From: Fasciola hepatica | Taxonomy: Eukaryota; Platyhelminthes; Trematoda; Plagiorchiida; Fasciolidae | Direction: 5' to 3' | Length of the DNA: 64,000 nt | Assembly (NCBI GenBank): GCA_948099385.1 | Contig: CANUEZ040000211.1 | Coordinates: forward strand, 898,501 to 962,500 | Shown here: in pieces, positions 43,701-58,200 of the stretch | Position numbering within the stretch: position 1 is the first letter of the stretch | Layout of the letters: every line of letters starts with the position of its first letter | The notes under the pieces: model-generated | Databases searched by the model: none | What the model saw: only the letters and a program-made list of their open reading frames with translations | What the model was told of the DNA's origin: nothing | Program-made: the position numbers and the translations under genes

Positions 43701-46700
43701 ATGATTGAATATTGATGATTGATGATTGATGATTGATGATTGATGATTGATGATTGACGAATAATGATTGATAGTTGATGATTGATGATTGGTAATTGGT
43801 TATTGGTGATTTATAATTCATATATGAAATTTGATGATTGATGTTTTATTATTGTTGATTGATACTGGATCCGTGATGAGTGATGATTGATCATTTTTTA
43901 TTGATGATTGATGAATGATGATTTATGACTAACCATTGATTATTGATGAGTGATGATTGATGGATGATGATTGATTATTGACGATTGATGTTTGACGATT
44001 GATGATTGATGATTGATGATTGCTGATTGAATATTGATGATTGACTTTTGATGATTGATGATTGATTATTGATAACAGATGATTGATGATTGCTGATTAA
44101 TTATTGGTGATTGATGATTGATGGTTGATTATTGATGATTGATATATGATGATTGATGATTGGTGATTGAAGATTGATGATTGATAACAGATGATTGATG
44201 GTGGTATATTAATAATTGGTTCTTGGGGATTGATGATTTATTTATGAATATTGATTATTGATTTTTGATGATTGATGATTGATGTTTGATGACTAGTGAT
44301 TGAAATCGATGTTCTGTGGATGATGATTGATGATTGATGAATCAGTATTGATGAAAAATTATTGATGATTGATGATTGATGTTTGATGATTGGTGATGGT
44401 TGATTGATGATTGGTGATTGATGATTGATGATTGATTATTGAAGATTGATGATTGAGAAATGATGATTGATGATTGATGATTGATGATTGACGATTGATG
44501 ATCGATGATTCATGATTGATGATTGATGATTGATAATTGATGGATGATGATTGACGATTGATTATTAATGATTGATTATTGATAATTGATGATTGAATAT
44601 TTATGATTGATAATTGATGATTGAAAATTGAAGATTGATAATAAATGATTCATGATTATTGATTGATGATTGATGATTAATGATTGAAGATTGATGATTG
44701 ATGAATGGTGATTGATGATCGATGATCTATGGTCCATGATTGATGATTGATGCTTGATGATTGATGATTGGTGATTGAAGATTGATGATTGATAACAGAT
44801 GATTGATGGTGTTATATTAATTATTGGTTATTGGGGATTGATGATTTATTTATGAATATTGATTATTGATTTTTGATGATTGATGATTGATGTTTGATGA
44901 TTAGTGATTGAAATCGATGTTCTGTGATTGATGATTGATGATTGATGAATCAGTATTGATGAAAAATTATTGATGATTGATGATTGATGTTTGATGATTG
45001 GTGATGGATGATTGATGATTGGTGATTGATGGTTGATGACTGATGATTGGCGATTGATGATTGATGATTGAAGATTGCTGATAGATGATTGATGATTGAT
45101 GATTGACGTATGGTGATTGATAATTGATGATTGATGATTGGTAATTGGTTATTGGTGATTTATGATTCATGTATGATACTTGATGATTGGAGTTTGATTA
45201 TTGTTGATTGATACTGGATCCGTGCAGAGTGATGATTGATCATTTTTTATTGATGAGTGATGATTGATGATTGATGAGTGATTATTGATGATTGATTTTT
45301 GATGATTGATGATCGATTATTGAATATTGATTATTGTTGATTGATGGTTGATGATATATGATTGATGATTGATTATTGATGACTGATATATGATGATTGA
45401 TGACTGGTGATTGATGATTGATGATTGATGTCTGCTGATTGATAGTGGAATATTGGTATTTGGTTATTGGTGTTTGATGATTTATTTATGATTATTGATG
45501 ATTGTTTATTGATGATTGATAATTGAGGTTTGATTATTGGTGTGTGATGATCGATGATATATGATTGATGATTGATGATTGATGAATGAGGATTGATGAA
45601 TAATTATTGATGATTGATGATTGATATTTGATTATTGTTGATTGATATTGGATCCGTGATGAGTGATGATTGATCATTTTTTATTGATGAGTGATGATTA
45701 GTGATTGATGGTTGATGATTGATGATTGATGATTGATGATTGATGATTGATGATTGATGATTGATGATTGATGATTGATGATTGATGATTGATGATTGAC
45801 GACTGATGATCGATGATTGGTGATTGATGTTTGATGATTGATGATTGGTGATTGATGATTGAATATTGATGATTGATGATTGATATTTTGTGATTGATGA
45901 TTGATGATTGAGGATTAAGTTTTGATGGTTGATGATTGTTGATTGCTGATTGATTTTTGATGATTGATATTTGATGATTGATGATTTGTAAATGATGATT
46001 GACGATTGATTATTGATGATTGATTATTGATGATTGATGATTGAATATTGATGATTGATGATCGATGATTGACGATTGATGATTGATAATTGATGATTGA
46101 TGATTGGTAATTGGTTATTGGTGATTTATAATTCATATATGAAATTTGATGATTGATGTTTTATTATTGTTGATTGATACTGGATCCGTGATGAGTGATG
46201 ATTGATCATTTTTTATTGATGATTGATGAATGATTATTTATGACTAACCATTGATTATTGATGAGTGATGATTGATGGATGATGATTGATTATTGACGAT
46301 TGATGTTTGACGACTGATGATTGATGATTGATGATTGCTGATTGAATATTGATGATTGACTTTTGATGATTGATGATTGATTATTGATAACAGATGATTG
46401 ATGATTGCTGATTAATTATTGGTGATTGATGATCGATGGTTGATTATTGATGATTGATATATGATGATTGATGATTGGTGATTGAAGATTGATGATTGAT
46501 AACAGATGATTGATGGTGGTATATTAATAATTGGTTATTGGGGATTGATGATTTATTTATGAATATTGATTATTGATTATTGATGATTGATGCTTGATGT
46601 TTGATGATTAGTGATTGAAATCGATGTTCTGTGATTGATGATTGATGATTGATGAATCAGTATTGATGAAAAATTATTGATGATTGATGATTGATGTTTG

Positions 46701-48000
46701 ATGATTGGTGATGGATGATTGATGATTGGTGATTGATGGTTGATGACTGATGATTGTTGATTGATGATTGATGATTGAAGATTGCTGATAGATGATTGAG
46801 AATTGATGATTGATTATTGATGATTGATGATTGATGATTGATGATCGATGATTCATGATTGATGATTGATGATTGATAATTGATGGATGATGATTGACGA
46901 TTGATTATTAATGATTGATTATTGATAATTGATGATTGAATATTTATGATTGATAATTGATGATTGAAAATTGAAGATTGATAATAAATGATTCATGATT
47001 ATTGATTGATGATTGATGATTAATGATTGAAGATTGATGATTGATGAATGGTGATTGATGATCGATGATCTATGGTCCATGATTGATGATTGATGCTTGA
47101 TGACTGATGATTGATGATTCATGATTGGTGATTGATTATCGATGATTGATGATTGACATTGGAATATTGATATTTGATTATTCATTATTGTTGATTGATG
47201 ATTGAAAATTGATGATTGACTATTGATGATTGATGATTGATAATTGAGGTTTGATTATTGGTGTGTGATGATCGATGATATATGATTGATGATTGATGAT
47301 TGATGAATGAGGATTGATGAATAATTATTGATGATCGATGATTGATATTTGATAATTGTTGATTGATATTGGATCCGTGATGAGTGATGATTGATCATTT
47401 TTTATTGATGAGTGATCATAAGTGATTGATGGTTGATGATTGATGATTGATAATTGATGATTGATGATTGATGATTGATGATAGATGATTGAGGATTGAT
47501 GATTGATGATTGATGATTGATGATTGATGATTGATGATTGATGATTGATGATTGATGATTGCTGATTGCTGATTGATGATTGATGATTGACGACTGATGA
47601 TCGATGATTGGTGATTGATGTTTGATGATTGATGATTGGTGATTGATGATTGAATATTGATGATTGATGATTGATATTTTGTGATTGATGATTGAGGATT
47701 GAGGATTGAGTTTTGATGGTTGATGATTGTTGATTGATGATTGATTTTTGATGATTGATATTTGATGATTGATGATTGATAAATGATGATTGACGATTGA
47801 TTATTGATGATTGATTATTGATGATTGATGATTGAATATTGATGATTGATGATTGATGATTGATGATTGATGATTGATGATTGATGATTGATGATTGATG
47901 ATTGATGATTGATGATTGATGATTGGTAATTGGTTATTGGTGATTTATAATTCATATATGAAATTTGATGATTGATGTTTTATTATTGTTGATTGATACT
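33199..48000. repeat. About 6.0-kb higher-order repeat with internal 1.8-kb units
   Basis: Box positions recur at about 6 kb. 33199, 39158 and 45216 are 5959 and 6058 apart. 33633, 39592 and 45650 are 5959 and 6058 apart. 36012/42069 (6057), 37201/43258 (6057) and 37817/43867 (6050) agree. Later pairs are shorter: 40264/46182 and 41453/47371 are both 5918. Inside each copy a smaller unit repeats at 1763-1805 (34249-36012-37817; 40264-42069-43867). Copies share private variants, for example GGTTCTTGGGGATTG at about 38168 and 44218. Two full copies and part of a third are present. Confidence 0.85.
39683..39820. repeat. Long pure ATTGATG run
   Basis: About 138 bp, nearly 20 perfect consecutive heptamers, bounded by ACTGATG on the left and TTTGATG on the right. 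This is one of the longest unbroken runs I found. Other long runs lie near 31159-31251, 50224-50312 and 54869-54962. Such runs sit at equivalent places in the higher-order units and vary in length between copies, as expected for slippage-prone sites. Confidence 0.75.
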
Positions 48001-50570
48001 GGATCCGTGATGAGTGATGATTGATCATTTTTTATTGATGATTGATGAATGATGATTTATGACTAACCATTGATTATTGATGAGTGATGATTGATGGATT
48101 ATGATTGATTATTGACGATTGATGTTTGACGATTGATGATTGATGATTGATGATTGATGATTGAATATTGATGATTGACTTTTGATGATTGATGATTGAT
48201 TATTGATAACAGATGATTGATGATTGCTGATTAATTATTGGTGATTGATGATTGATGGTTGATTATTGATGATTGATATATGATGATTGATGATTGGTGA
48301 TTGAAGATTGATGATTGATAACAGATGATTGATGGTGGTATATTAATAATTGGTTATTGGGGATTGATGATTTATTTATGAATATTGATTATTGATTTTT
48401 GATGATTGATGATTGATGTTTGATGATTAGTGATTGAAATCGATGTTCTGTGATTGATGATTGATGATTGATGAATCAGTATTGATGAAAAATTATTGAT
48501 GATTGATGATTGATGTTTGATGATTGGTGATGGATGATTGATGATTGGTGATTGATGATTGATGATTGATTATTGAAGATTGATGATTGAGAAATGATGA
48601 TTGATGATTGATGATTGATGATTGACGATTGATGATCGATGATTCATGATTGATGATTGATGATTGATAATTGATGGATGATGATTGACGATTGATTAAT
48701 AATGATTGATTATTGATAATTGATGATTGAATAATTATGATTGATAATTGATGATTGAAAATTGAAGATTGATAATAAATGATTCATGATTATTGATTGA
48801 TGATTGATGAATAATGATTGAAGATTGATGATTGATGAATGGTGATTGATGATCGATGATCTATGGTCCATGATTGATGATTGATGCTTGATGATTGATG
48901 ATTGGTGATTGAAGATTGATGATTGATAACAGATGATTGATGGTGGTATATTAATTATTGGTTATTGGGGATTGATGATTTATTTATGAATATTGATTAT
49001 TGATTATTGATGATTGATGCTTGATGTTTGATGATTAGTGATTGAAATCGATGTTCTGTGATTGATGATTGATGATTGATGAATCAGTATTGATGAAAAA
49101 TTATTGATGATTGATGATTGATGTTTGATGATTGGTGATGGATGATTGATGATTGGTGATTGATGGTTGATGACTGATGATTGGCGATTGATGATTGATG
49201 ATTGAAGATTGCTGATAGATGATTGAGAATTGATGATTGATTATTGATGATTGATGATTGATGATTGATGATTGATGATCGATGATTCATGATTGATGAT
49301 TGATGATTGATAATTGATGGATGATGATTGACGATTGATTATTAATGATTGATTATTGATAATTGATGATTGAATATTTATGATTGATAATTGATGATTG
49401 AAAATTGAAGATTGATAATAAATGATTCATGATTATTGATTGATGATTGATGATTAATGATTGAAGATTGATGATTGATGAATGGTGATTGATGATCGAT
49501 GATCTATGGTCCATGATTGATGATTGATGCTTGATGATTGATGATTGATGATTCATGATTGGTGATTGATTATCGATGATTGATGATTGACATTGGAATA
49601 CTGATATTTGATTATTCATTATTGTTGATTGACGATTGAAAATTGATGATTGACTATTGATGATTGATGATTGATAATTGATGGTTGATGATTGATTTTT
49701 GATTATTGATAAATGATGATTGATGATTTGAAATTACTTATTGGTTATTGATGATTGTTGATTGGTGACTGATGATGGATGATAGATGATTGATGATAAT
49801 TGATTGATGATTGATTTTTGATGATTGATCGTTGATGATTGATGATTGATGATTGATGACTGATGATTGATTTTTGATGGTGGAATATTGGTATTTGGTT
49901 ATTGGTAATTGATTATTTGTTTATGATTATTGACGTTTGATTTTTGATGACTGATGATTGAGGTTTGATGATTAGTGATTGAAGATCGATGATCTATGAT
50001 TGATGAATGATTATTGATGAAAAATTATTGATAATTGATGACCGATGTTTGATGATTGGTGATTGATGATTGATGATTGATGATTGGTGATTGATGGTTG
50101 ATGATTGATGATTAATAATTGATGATTGATGATTGACGATTGACGACCGATGATTGATGATTGATGATTGATGATTGATGATTGATGATTGATGATTGCT
50201 GATTGATGATTGATGATTGACGACTGATGATTGATGATTGATGATTGATGATTGATGATTGATGATTGATGATTGATGATTGATGATTGATGATTGATGA
50301 TTGATGATTGATAATTGATGATTGATGATTGATGATTGATGATAGATGATTGAGGATTGATGATTGATGATTGATGATTGATGATTGATGATTGATGATT
50401 GATGATTGATGATTGATGATTGCTGATTGCTGATTGATGATTGATGATTGACGACTGATGATTGATGATTGGTGATTGATGTTTGATGATTGATTATTGG
50501 TGATTGATGATTGAATATTGATGAATGATGATTGATATTTTGTGATTGATGATTGAGGATTGAGGATTGA
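45920..50570. repeat. 4,652-bp higher-order unit, copy 1
   Basis: This segment and the next one match at a constant offset of 4652. GGATCC pairs are 46182/50834, 47371/52023 and 48001/52653. They share private variants such as GATTGCTGATTGATTTTTG at the left edge, GATTTGTAAATG, GATTATTTATGACTAACC and GAAATTACTTATTGG. The left edge is near 45920: just upstream, copy 1 has GAGGATTAAG where copy 2 has GAGGATTGAG, and older family homology continues. Contains several stop-free minus-strand frames that are repeat-derived. Confidence 0.85.
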
Positions 50571-53500
50571 GTTTTGATGGTTGATGATTGTTGATTGCTG
50601 ATTGATTTTTGATGATTGATATTTGATGATTGATGATTTGTAAATGATGATTGACGATTGATTATTGATGATTGATTATTGATGATTGATGATTGAATAT
50701 TGATGATTGATGATCGATGATTGACGATTGATGATTGATAATTGATGATTGATGATTGGTAATTGGTTATTGGTGATTTATAATTCATATATGAAATTTG
50801 ATGTTTGATGTTTTATTATTGTTGATTGATACTGGATCCGTGATGAGTGATGATTGATCATTTTTTATTGATGATTGATGAATGATTATTTATGACTAAC
50901 CATTGATTATTGATGAGTGATGATTGATGGATGATGATTGATTATTGACGATTGATGTTTGACGACTGATGATTGATGATTGATGATTGCTGATTGAATA
51001 TTGATGATTGACTTTTGATGATTGATGATTGATTATTGATAACAGATGATTGATGATTGCTGATTAATTATTGGTGATTGATGATTGATGGTTGATTATT
51101 GATGATTGATATATGATGATTGATGATTGGTGATTGAAGATTGATGATTGATAACAGATGATTGATGGTGGTATATTAATAATTGGTTATTGGGGATTGA
51201 TGATTTATTTATGAATATTGATTATTGATTATTGATGATTGATGCTTGATGTTTGATGATTAGTGATTGAAATCGATGTTCTGTGATTGATGATTGATGA
51301 TTGATGAATCAGTATTGATGAAAAATTATTGATGATTGATGATTGATGTTTGATGATTGGTGATGGATGATTGATGATTGGTGATTGATGGTTGATGACT
51401 GATGATTGTTGATTGATGATTGATGATTGAAGATTGCTGATAGATGATTGAGAATTGATGATTGATTATTGATGATTGATGATTGATGATTGATGATCGA
51501 TGATTCATGATTGATGATTGATGATTGATAATTGATGGATGATGATTGACGATTGATTATTAATGATTGATTATTGATAATTGATGATTGAATATTTATG
51601 ATTGATAATTGATGATTGAAAATTGAAGATTGATAATAAATGATTCATGATTATTGATTGATGATTGATGATTAATGATTGAAGATTGATGATTGATGAA
51701 TGGTGATTGATGATCGATGATCTATGGTCCATGATTGATGATTGATGCTTGATGACTGATGATTGATGATTCATGATTGGTGATTGATTATCGATGATTG
51801 ATGATTGACATTGGAATATTGATATTTGATTATTCATTATTGTTGATTGATGATTGAAAATTGATGATTGACTATTGATGATTGATGATTGATAATTGAG
51901 GTTTGATTATTGGTGTGTGATGATCGATGATATATGATTGATGATTGATGATTGATGAATGAGGATTGATGAATAATTATTGATGATCGATGATTGATAT
52001 TTGATTATTGTTGATTGATATTGGATCCGTGATGAGTGATGATTGATCATTTTTTATTGATGAGTGATCATAAGTGATTGATGGTTGATGATTGATGATT
52101 GATAATTGATGATTGATGATTGATGATTGATGATAGATGATTGAGGATTGATGATTGATGATTGATGATTGATGATTGATGATTGATGATTGATGATTGA
52201 TGATTGATGATTGCTGATTGCTGATTGATGATTGATGATTGACGACTGATGATCGATGATTGGTGATTGATGTTTGATGATTGATGATTGGTGATTGATG
52301 ATTGAATATTGATGATTGATGATTGATATTTTGTGATTGATGATTGAGGATTGAGGATTGAGTTTTGATGGTTGATGATTGTTGATTGATGATTGATTTT
52401 TGATGATTGATATTTGATGATTGATGATTGATAAATGATGATTGACGATTGATTATTGATGATTGATTATTGATGATTGATGATTGAATATTGATGATTG
52501 ATGATTGATGATTGATGATTGATGATTGATGATTGATGATTGATGATTGATGATTGATGATTGATGATTGATGATTGGTAATTGGTTATTGGTGATTTAT
52601 AATTCATATATGAAATTTGATGATTGATGTTTTATTATTGTTGATTGATACTGGATCCGTGATGAGTGATGATTGATCATTTTTTATTGTTGATTGATGA
52701 ATGATGATTTATGACTAACCATTGATTATTGATGAGTGATGATTGATGGATTATGATTGATTATTGACGATTGATGTTTGACGATTGATGATTGATGATT
52801 GATGATTGATGATTGAATATTGATGATTGACTTTTGATGATTGATGATTGATTATTGATAACAGATGATTGATGATTGCTGATTAATTATTGGTGATTGA
52901 TGATTGATGGTTGATTATTGATGATTGATATATGATGATTGATGATTGGTGATTGAAGATTGATGATTGATAACAGATGATTGATGGTGGTATATTAATA
53001 ATTGGTTATTGGGGATTGATGATTTATTTATGAATATTGATTATTGATTTTTGATGATTGATGATTGATGTTTGATGATTAGTGATTGAAATCGATGTTC
53101 TGTGATTGATGATTGATGATTGATGAATCAGTATTGATGAAAAATTATTGATGATTGATGATTGATGTTTGATGATTGGTGATGGATGATTGATGATTGG
53201 TGATTGATGATTGATGATTGATTATTGAAGATTGATGATTGAGAAATGATGATTGATGATTGATGATTGATGATTGACGATTGATGATCGATGATTCATG
53301 ATTGATGATTGATGATTGATAATTGATGGATGATGATTGACGATTGATTAATAATGATTGATTATTGATAATTGATGATTGAATAATTATGATTGATAAT
53401 TGATGATTGAAAATTGAAGATTGATAATAAATGATTCATGATTATTGATTGATGATTGATGAATAATGATTGAAGATTGATGATTGATGAATGGTGATTG

Positions 53501-55220
53501 ATGATCGATGATCTATGGTCCATGATTGATGATTGATGCTTGATGATTTATGATTGGTGATTGAAGATTGATGATTGATAACAGATGATTGATGGTGGTA
53601 TATTAATTATTGGTTATTGGGGATTGATGATTTATTTATGAATATTGATTATTGATTATTGATGATTGATGCTTGATGTTTGATGATTAGTGATTGAAAT
53701 CGATGTTCTGTGATTGATGATTGATGATTGATGAATCAGTATTGATGAAAAATTATTGATGATTGATGATTGATGTTTGATGATTGGTGATGGATGATTG
53801 ATGATTGGTGATTGATGGTTGATGACTGATGATTGGCGATTGATGATTGATGATTGAAGATTGCTGATAGATGATTGAGAATTGATGATTGATTATTGAT
53901 GATTGATGATTGATGATTGATGATTGATGATCGATGATTCATGATTGATGATTGATGATTGATAATTGATGGATGATGATTGACGATTGATTATTAATGA
54001 TTGATTATTGATAATTGATGATTGAATATTTATGATTGATAATTGATGATTGAAAATTGAAGATTGATAATAAATGATTCATGATTATTGATTGATGATT
54101 GATGATTAATGATTGAAGATTGATGATTGATGAATGGTGATTGATGATCGATGATCTATGGTCCATGATTGATGATTGATGCTTGATGATTGATGATTGA
54201 TGATTCATGATTGGTGATTGATTATCGATGATTGATGATTGACATTGGAATACTGATATTTGATTATTCATTATTGTTGATTGACGATTGAAAATTGATG
54301 ATTGACTATTGATGATTGATGATTGATAATTGATGGTTGATGATTGATTTTTGATTATTGATAAATGATGATTGATGATTTGAAATTACTTATTGGTTAT
54401 TGATGATTGTTGATTGGTGACTGATGATGGATGATAGATGATTGATGATAATTGATTGATGATTGATTTTTGATGATTGATCGTTGATGATTGATGATTG
54501 ATGATTGATGACTGATGATTGATTTTTGATGGTGGAATATTGGTATTTGGTTATTGGTAATTGATTATTTGTTTATGATTATTGACGTTTGATTTTTGAT
54601 GACTGATGATTGAGGTTTGATGATTAGTGATTGAAGATCGATGATCTATGATTGATGAATGATTATTGATGAAAAATTATTGATAATTGATGACCGATGT
54701 TTGATGATTGGTGATTGATGATTGATGATTGATGATTGGTGATTGATGGTTGATGATTGATGATTAATAATTGATGATTGATGATTGACGATTGACGACC
54801 GATGATTGATGATTGATGATTGATGATTGATGATTGATGATTGATGATTGATGATTGAATATTGAATATTGATGATTGATGATTGATGATTGATGATTGA
54901 TGATTGATGATTGATGATTGATGATTGATGATTGATGATTGATGATTGATGATTGATGATTGATAATTGATGATTGATGATTGATGATTGATGATAGATG
55001 ATTGAGGATTGATGATTGATGATTGATGATTGATGATTGATGATTGATGATTGATGATTGATGATTGCTGATTGCTGATTGATGATTGATGATTGACGAC
55101 TGATGATTGATGATTGGTGATTGATGTTTGATGATTGATTATTGGTGATTGATGATTGAATATTGATGAATGATGATTGATATTTTGTGATTGATGATTG
55201 AGGATTGAGGATTGAGTTTT
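50571..55220. repeat. 4,652-bp higher-order unit, copy 2
   Basis: Nearly identical to copy 1. By eye I saw only scattered single-base differences, such as GATCGATGG/GATTGATGG near 46432/51084, GATAATTGTTG/GATTATTGTTG near 47350/52002, TTATTGATG/TTATTGTTG near 48034/52686 and GATTGATG/GATTTATG near 48896/53548. Near 50190/54855 copy 2 has GAATATTGAATATTG where copy 1 has GCTGATTG. The offset drops to 4645 by 50450/55095, a loss of one heptamer. The unit end then diverges at about 55.2 kb. This looks like the most recent large duplication in the window. Confidence 0.85.
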
Positions 55221-58200
55221 GATGGTTGATGATTGTTGATTGATGATTGATTTTTGATGATTGATATTTGATGATTGATGATTGATAAATGATGATTGAC
55301 GATTGATTATTGATGATTGATTATTGATGGTTCATGATTGAATATTGATGATTGATGATTGATGATTGATGATTGATGATTGATGTTTGACGAATAATGA
55401 TTGATAGTTGATGATTGATGATTGGTAATTGATTATTGGTGATTTATAATTCATATATGAAATTTGATGATTGATGTTTGATTATTGTTGATTGATACTG
55501 GATCCGTGATGAGTGAGGATTGATCATTTTTTATTGATGATTGATGATTAGAGATTGATGGTTGATGATTGATGATTGATAATTGATGATTGATGATTGA
55601 TGATTGATGATAGATGATTGAGGATTCATGATTGATGATTGATGATTGATGATTGATGTTTAATTATTGTTGATTGATATTGGATCCGTGATGAGTGATG
55701 ATTGATCATTTTTTATTGATGAGTGATGATTAGAGATTGATGGTTGATGATTGATGATTGATAATTGATGATTGATGATTGATGATTGATGATAGATGAT
55801 TGAGGATTGATGATTGATGATTGATGATTGATGATTGATGACTGATGATTGATTTTTGATGGTGGAATATTGGTATTTGGTTATTGATAATTGATGATTT
55901 GTTTATGATTATTGACGTTTGATTTTTAATGACTGATGATTGAGGTTTGATGATTAGTGATTGAAGATCGATGATCTATGATTGATGAATGATTATTGAT
56001 GAAAAATTATTGATAATTGATGACTGATGTTTGATGATTGGTGATTGATGATTGATGATTGATGATTGGTGATTGATGGTTGATGATTGATGAATAATAA
56101 TTGATGATTGATGATTGACGATTGACGACCGATGATTGATGATTGATGATTGATGATTGATGATTGATGATTGATGATTGATGATTGAATATTGATGATT
56201 GATGATTGATGATTGATGATTGATGATTGATGATTGATGATTGATGATTGATGATTGATGATTGATGATTGATGATTGATAATTGATGATTGATGATTGA
56301 TGATTGATGATAGATGATTGAGGATTGATGATTGATGATTGATGATTGATGATTGATGATTGATGATTGATGATTGATGATTGCTGATTGCTGATTGATG
56401 ATTGATGATTGACGACTGATGATTGATGATTGGTGATTGATGTTTGATGATTGATTATTGGTGATTGATGATTGAATATTGATGATTGATGATTGATATT
56501 TTGTGATTGATGATTGAGGATTGAGGATTGAGTTTTGATGGTTGATGATTGTTGATTGATGATTGATTTTTGGTGATTGATTATTGATGGTTGATGATTG
56601 AATATTGATAATTGATGATTGATGATTGATGATTGATGATTGATGATTGATGATTGATGATTGATGTTTGACGAATAATGATTGATAGTTGATGATTGAT
56701 GATTGGTAATTGATTATTGGTGATTTATAATTCATATATGAAATTTGATGATTGATGTTTGATTATTGTTGATTGATACTGGATCCGTGATGAGTGAGGA
56801 TTGATCATTTTTTATTGATGATTGATGATTAGAGATTGATGGTTGATGATTGATGATTGATAATTGATGATTGATGATTGATGATTGATGATAGATGATT
56901 GAGGATTCATGATTGATGATTGATGATTGATGATTGATGTTTAATTATTGTTGATTGATATTGGATCCGTGATGAGTGATGATTGATCATTTTTTATTGA
57001 TGAGTGATGATTAGAGATTGATGGTTGATGATTGATGATTGATAATTGATGATTGATGATTGATGATTGATGATAGATGATTGAGGATTGATGATTGATG
57101 ATTGATGATTGATGATTGATGACTGATGATTGATTTTTGATGGTGGAATATTGGTATTTGGTTATTGGTAATTGATGATTTGTTTATGATTATTGACGTT
57201 TGATATTTGATGACTGATGATTGAGGTTTGATGATTAGTGATTGAAGATCGATGATCTATGATTGATGAATGATTATTGATGAAAAATTATTGATAATTG
57301 ATGACTGATGTTTGATGATTGGTGATTGATGATTGATGATTGATGATTGGTGATTGATGGTTGATGATTGATGATTAATAATTGATGATTGATGATTGAC
57401 CATTGACGACCGATGATTGATGATTGATGATTGATGATTGATGATTGATGATTGATGATTGATGATTGAATATTGATGATTGATGATTGATGATTGATGA
57501 TTGATGATTGATGATTGATGATTGATGATTGATGATTGATGATTGGTAATTGATGATTGATGATTGATGATTGATGATAGATGATTGATGATTGATGATT
57601 GATGATTGATGATTGATGATTGATGTTTAATTTTTGTTGATTGATATTGGATCCGTGATGAGTGATGATTGATCATTTTTTATTGATGAGTGATGATTAG
57701 AGATTGATGGTTGATGATTGATGATTGATGATTGATGATTGATGATTGATGATTGATGATAGATGATTGAGGATTGATGATTGATGATTGATGATTGATG
57801 ATTGATGACTGATGATTGATTTTTGATGGTGGAATATTGGTATTTGGTTATTGGTAATTGATGATTTGTTTATGATTATTGACGTTTGATTTTTAATGAC
57901 TGATGATTGAGGTTTGATGATTAGTGATTGAAGATCGATGATCTATGATTGATGAATGATTATTGATGAAAAATTATTGATAATTGATGACTGATGTTTG
58001 ATGATTGGTGATTGATGATTGATGATTGATGATTGGTGATTGATGGTTGATGATTGATGATTAATAATTGATGATTGATGATTGACGATTGACGACCGAT
58101 GATTGATGATTGATGATTGATGATTGATGATTGATGATTGATGATTGAATATTGATGATTGATGATTGATGATTGATGATTGATGATTGATGATTGATGA

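Noticed and set aside
49994..50788. 264-aa minus-strand open frame with I-N-H-Q-S-S heptapeptide repeats (also 56007-56735, 242 aa, and 43306-43821, 171 aa)
   Set aside because: The repeat gives the same stop-free peptide in all three minus frames. The frame is not kept in the near-identical 4,652-bp copy downstream because of small changes, and starts and ends fall wherever variants create ATG or stops. No codon bias distinct from the flanks.
34986..54271. Recurring 88-aa frame (34986, 36749, 41001, 42806, 46919, 49353, 51571, 54005) that might look like a conserved gene family
   Set aside because: The copies follow the higher-order repeat periods exactly (1763, 1805, 4652), so their conservation reflects duplication of non-coding satellite, not protein selection.
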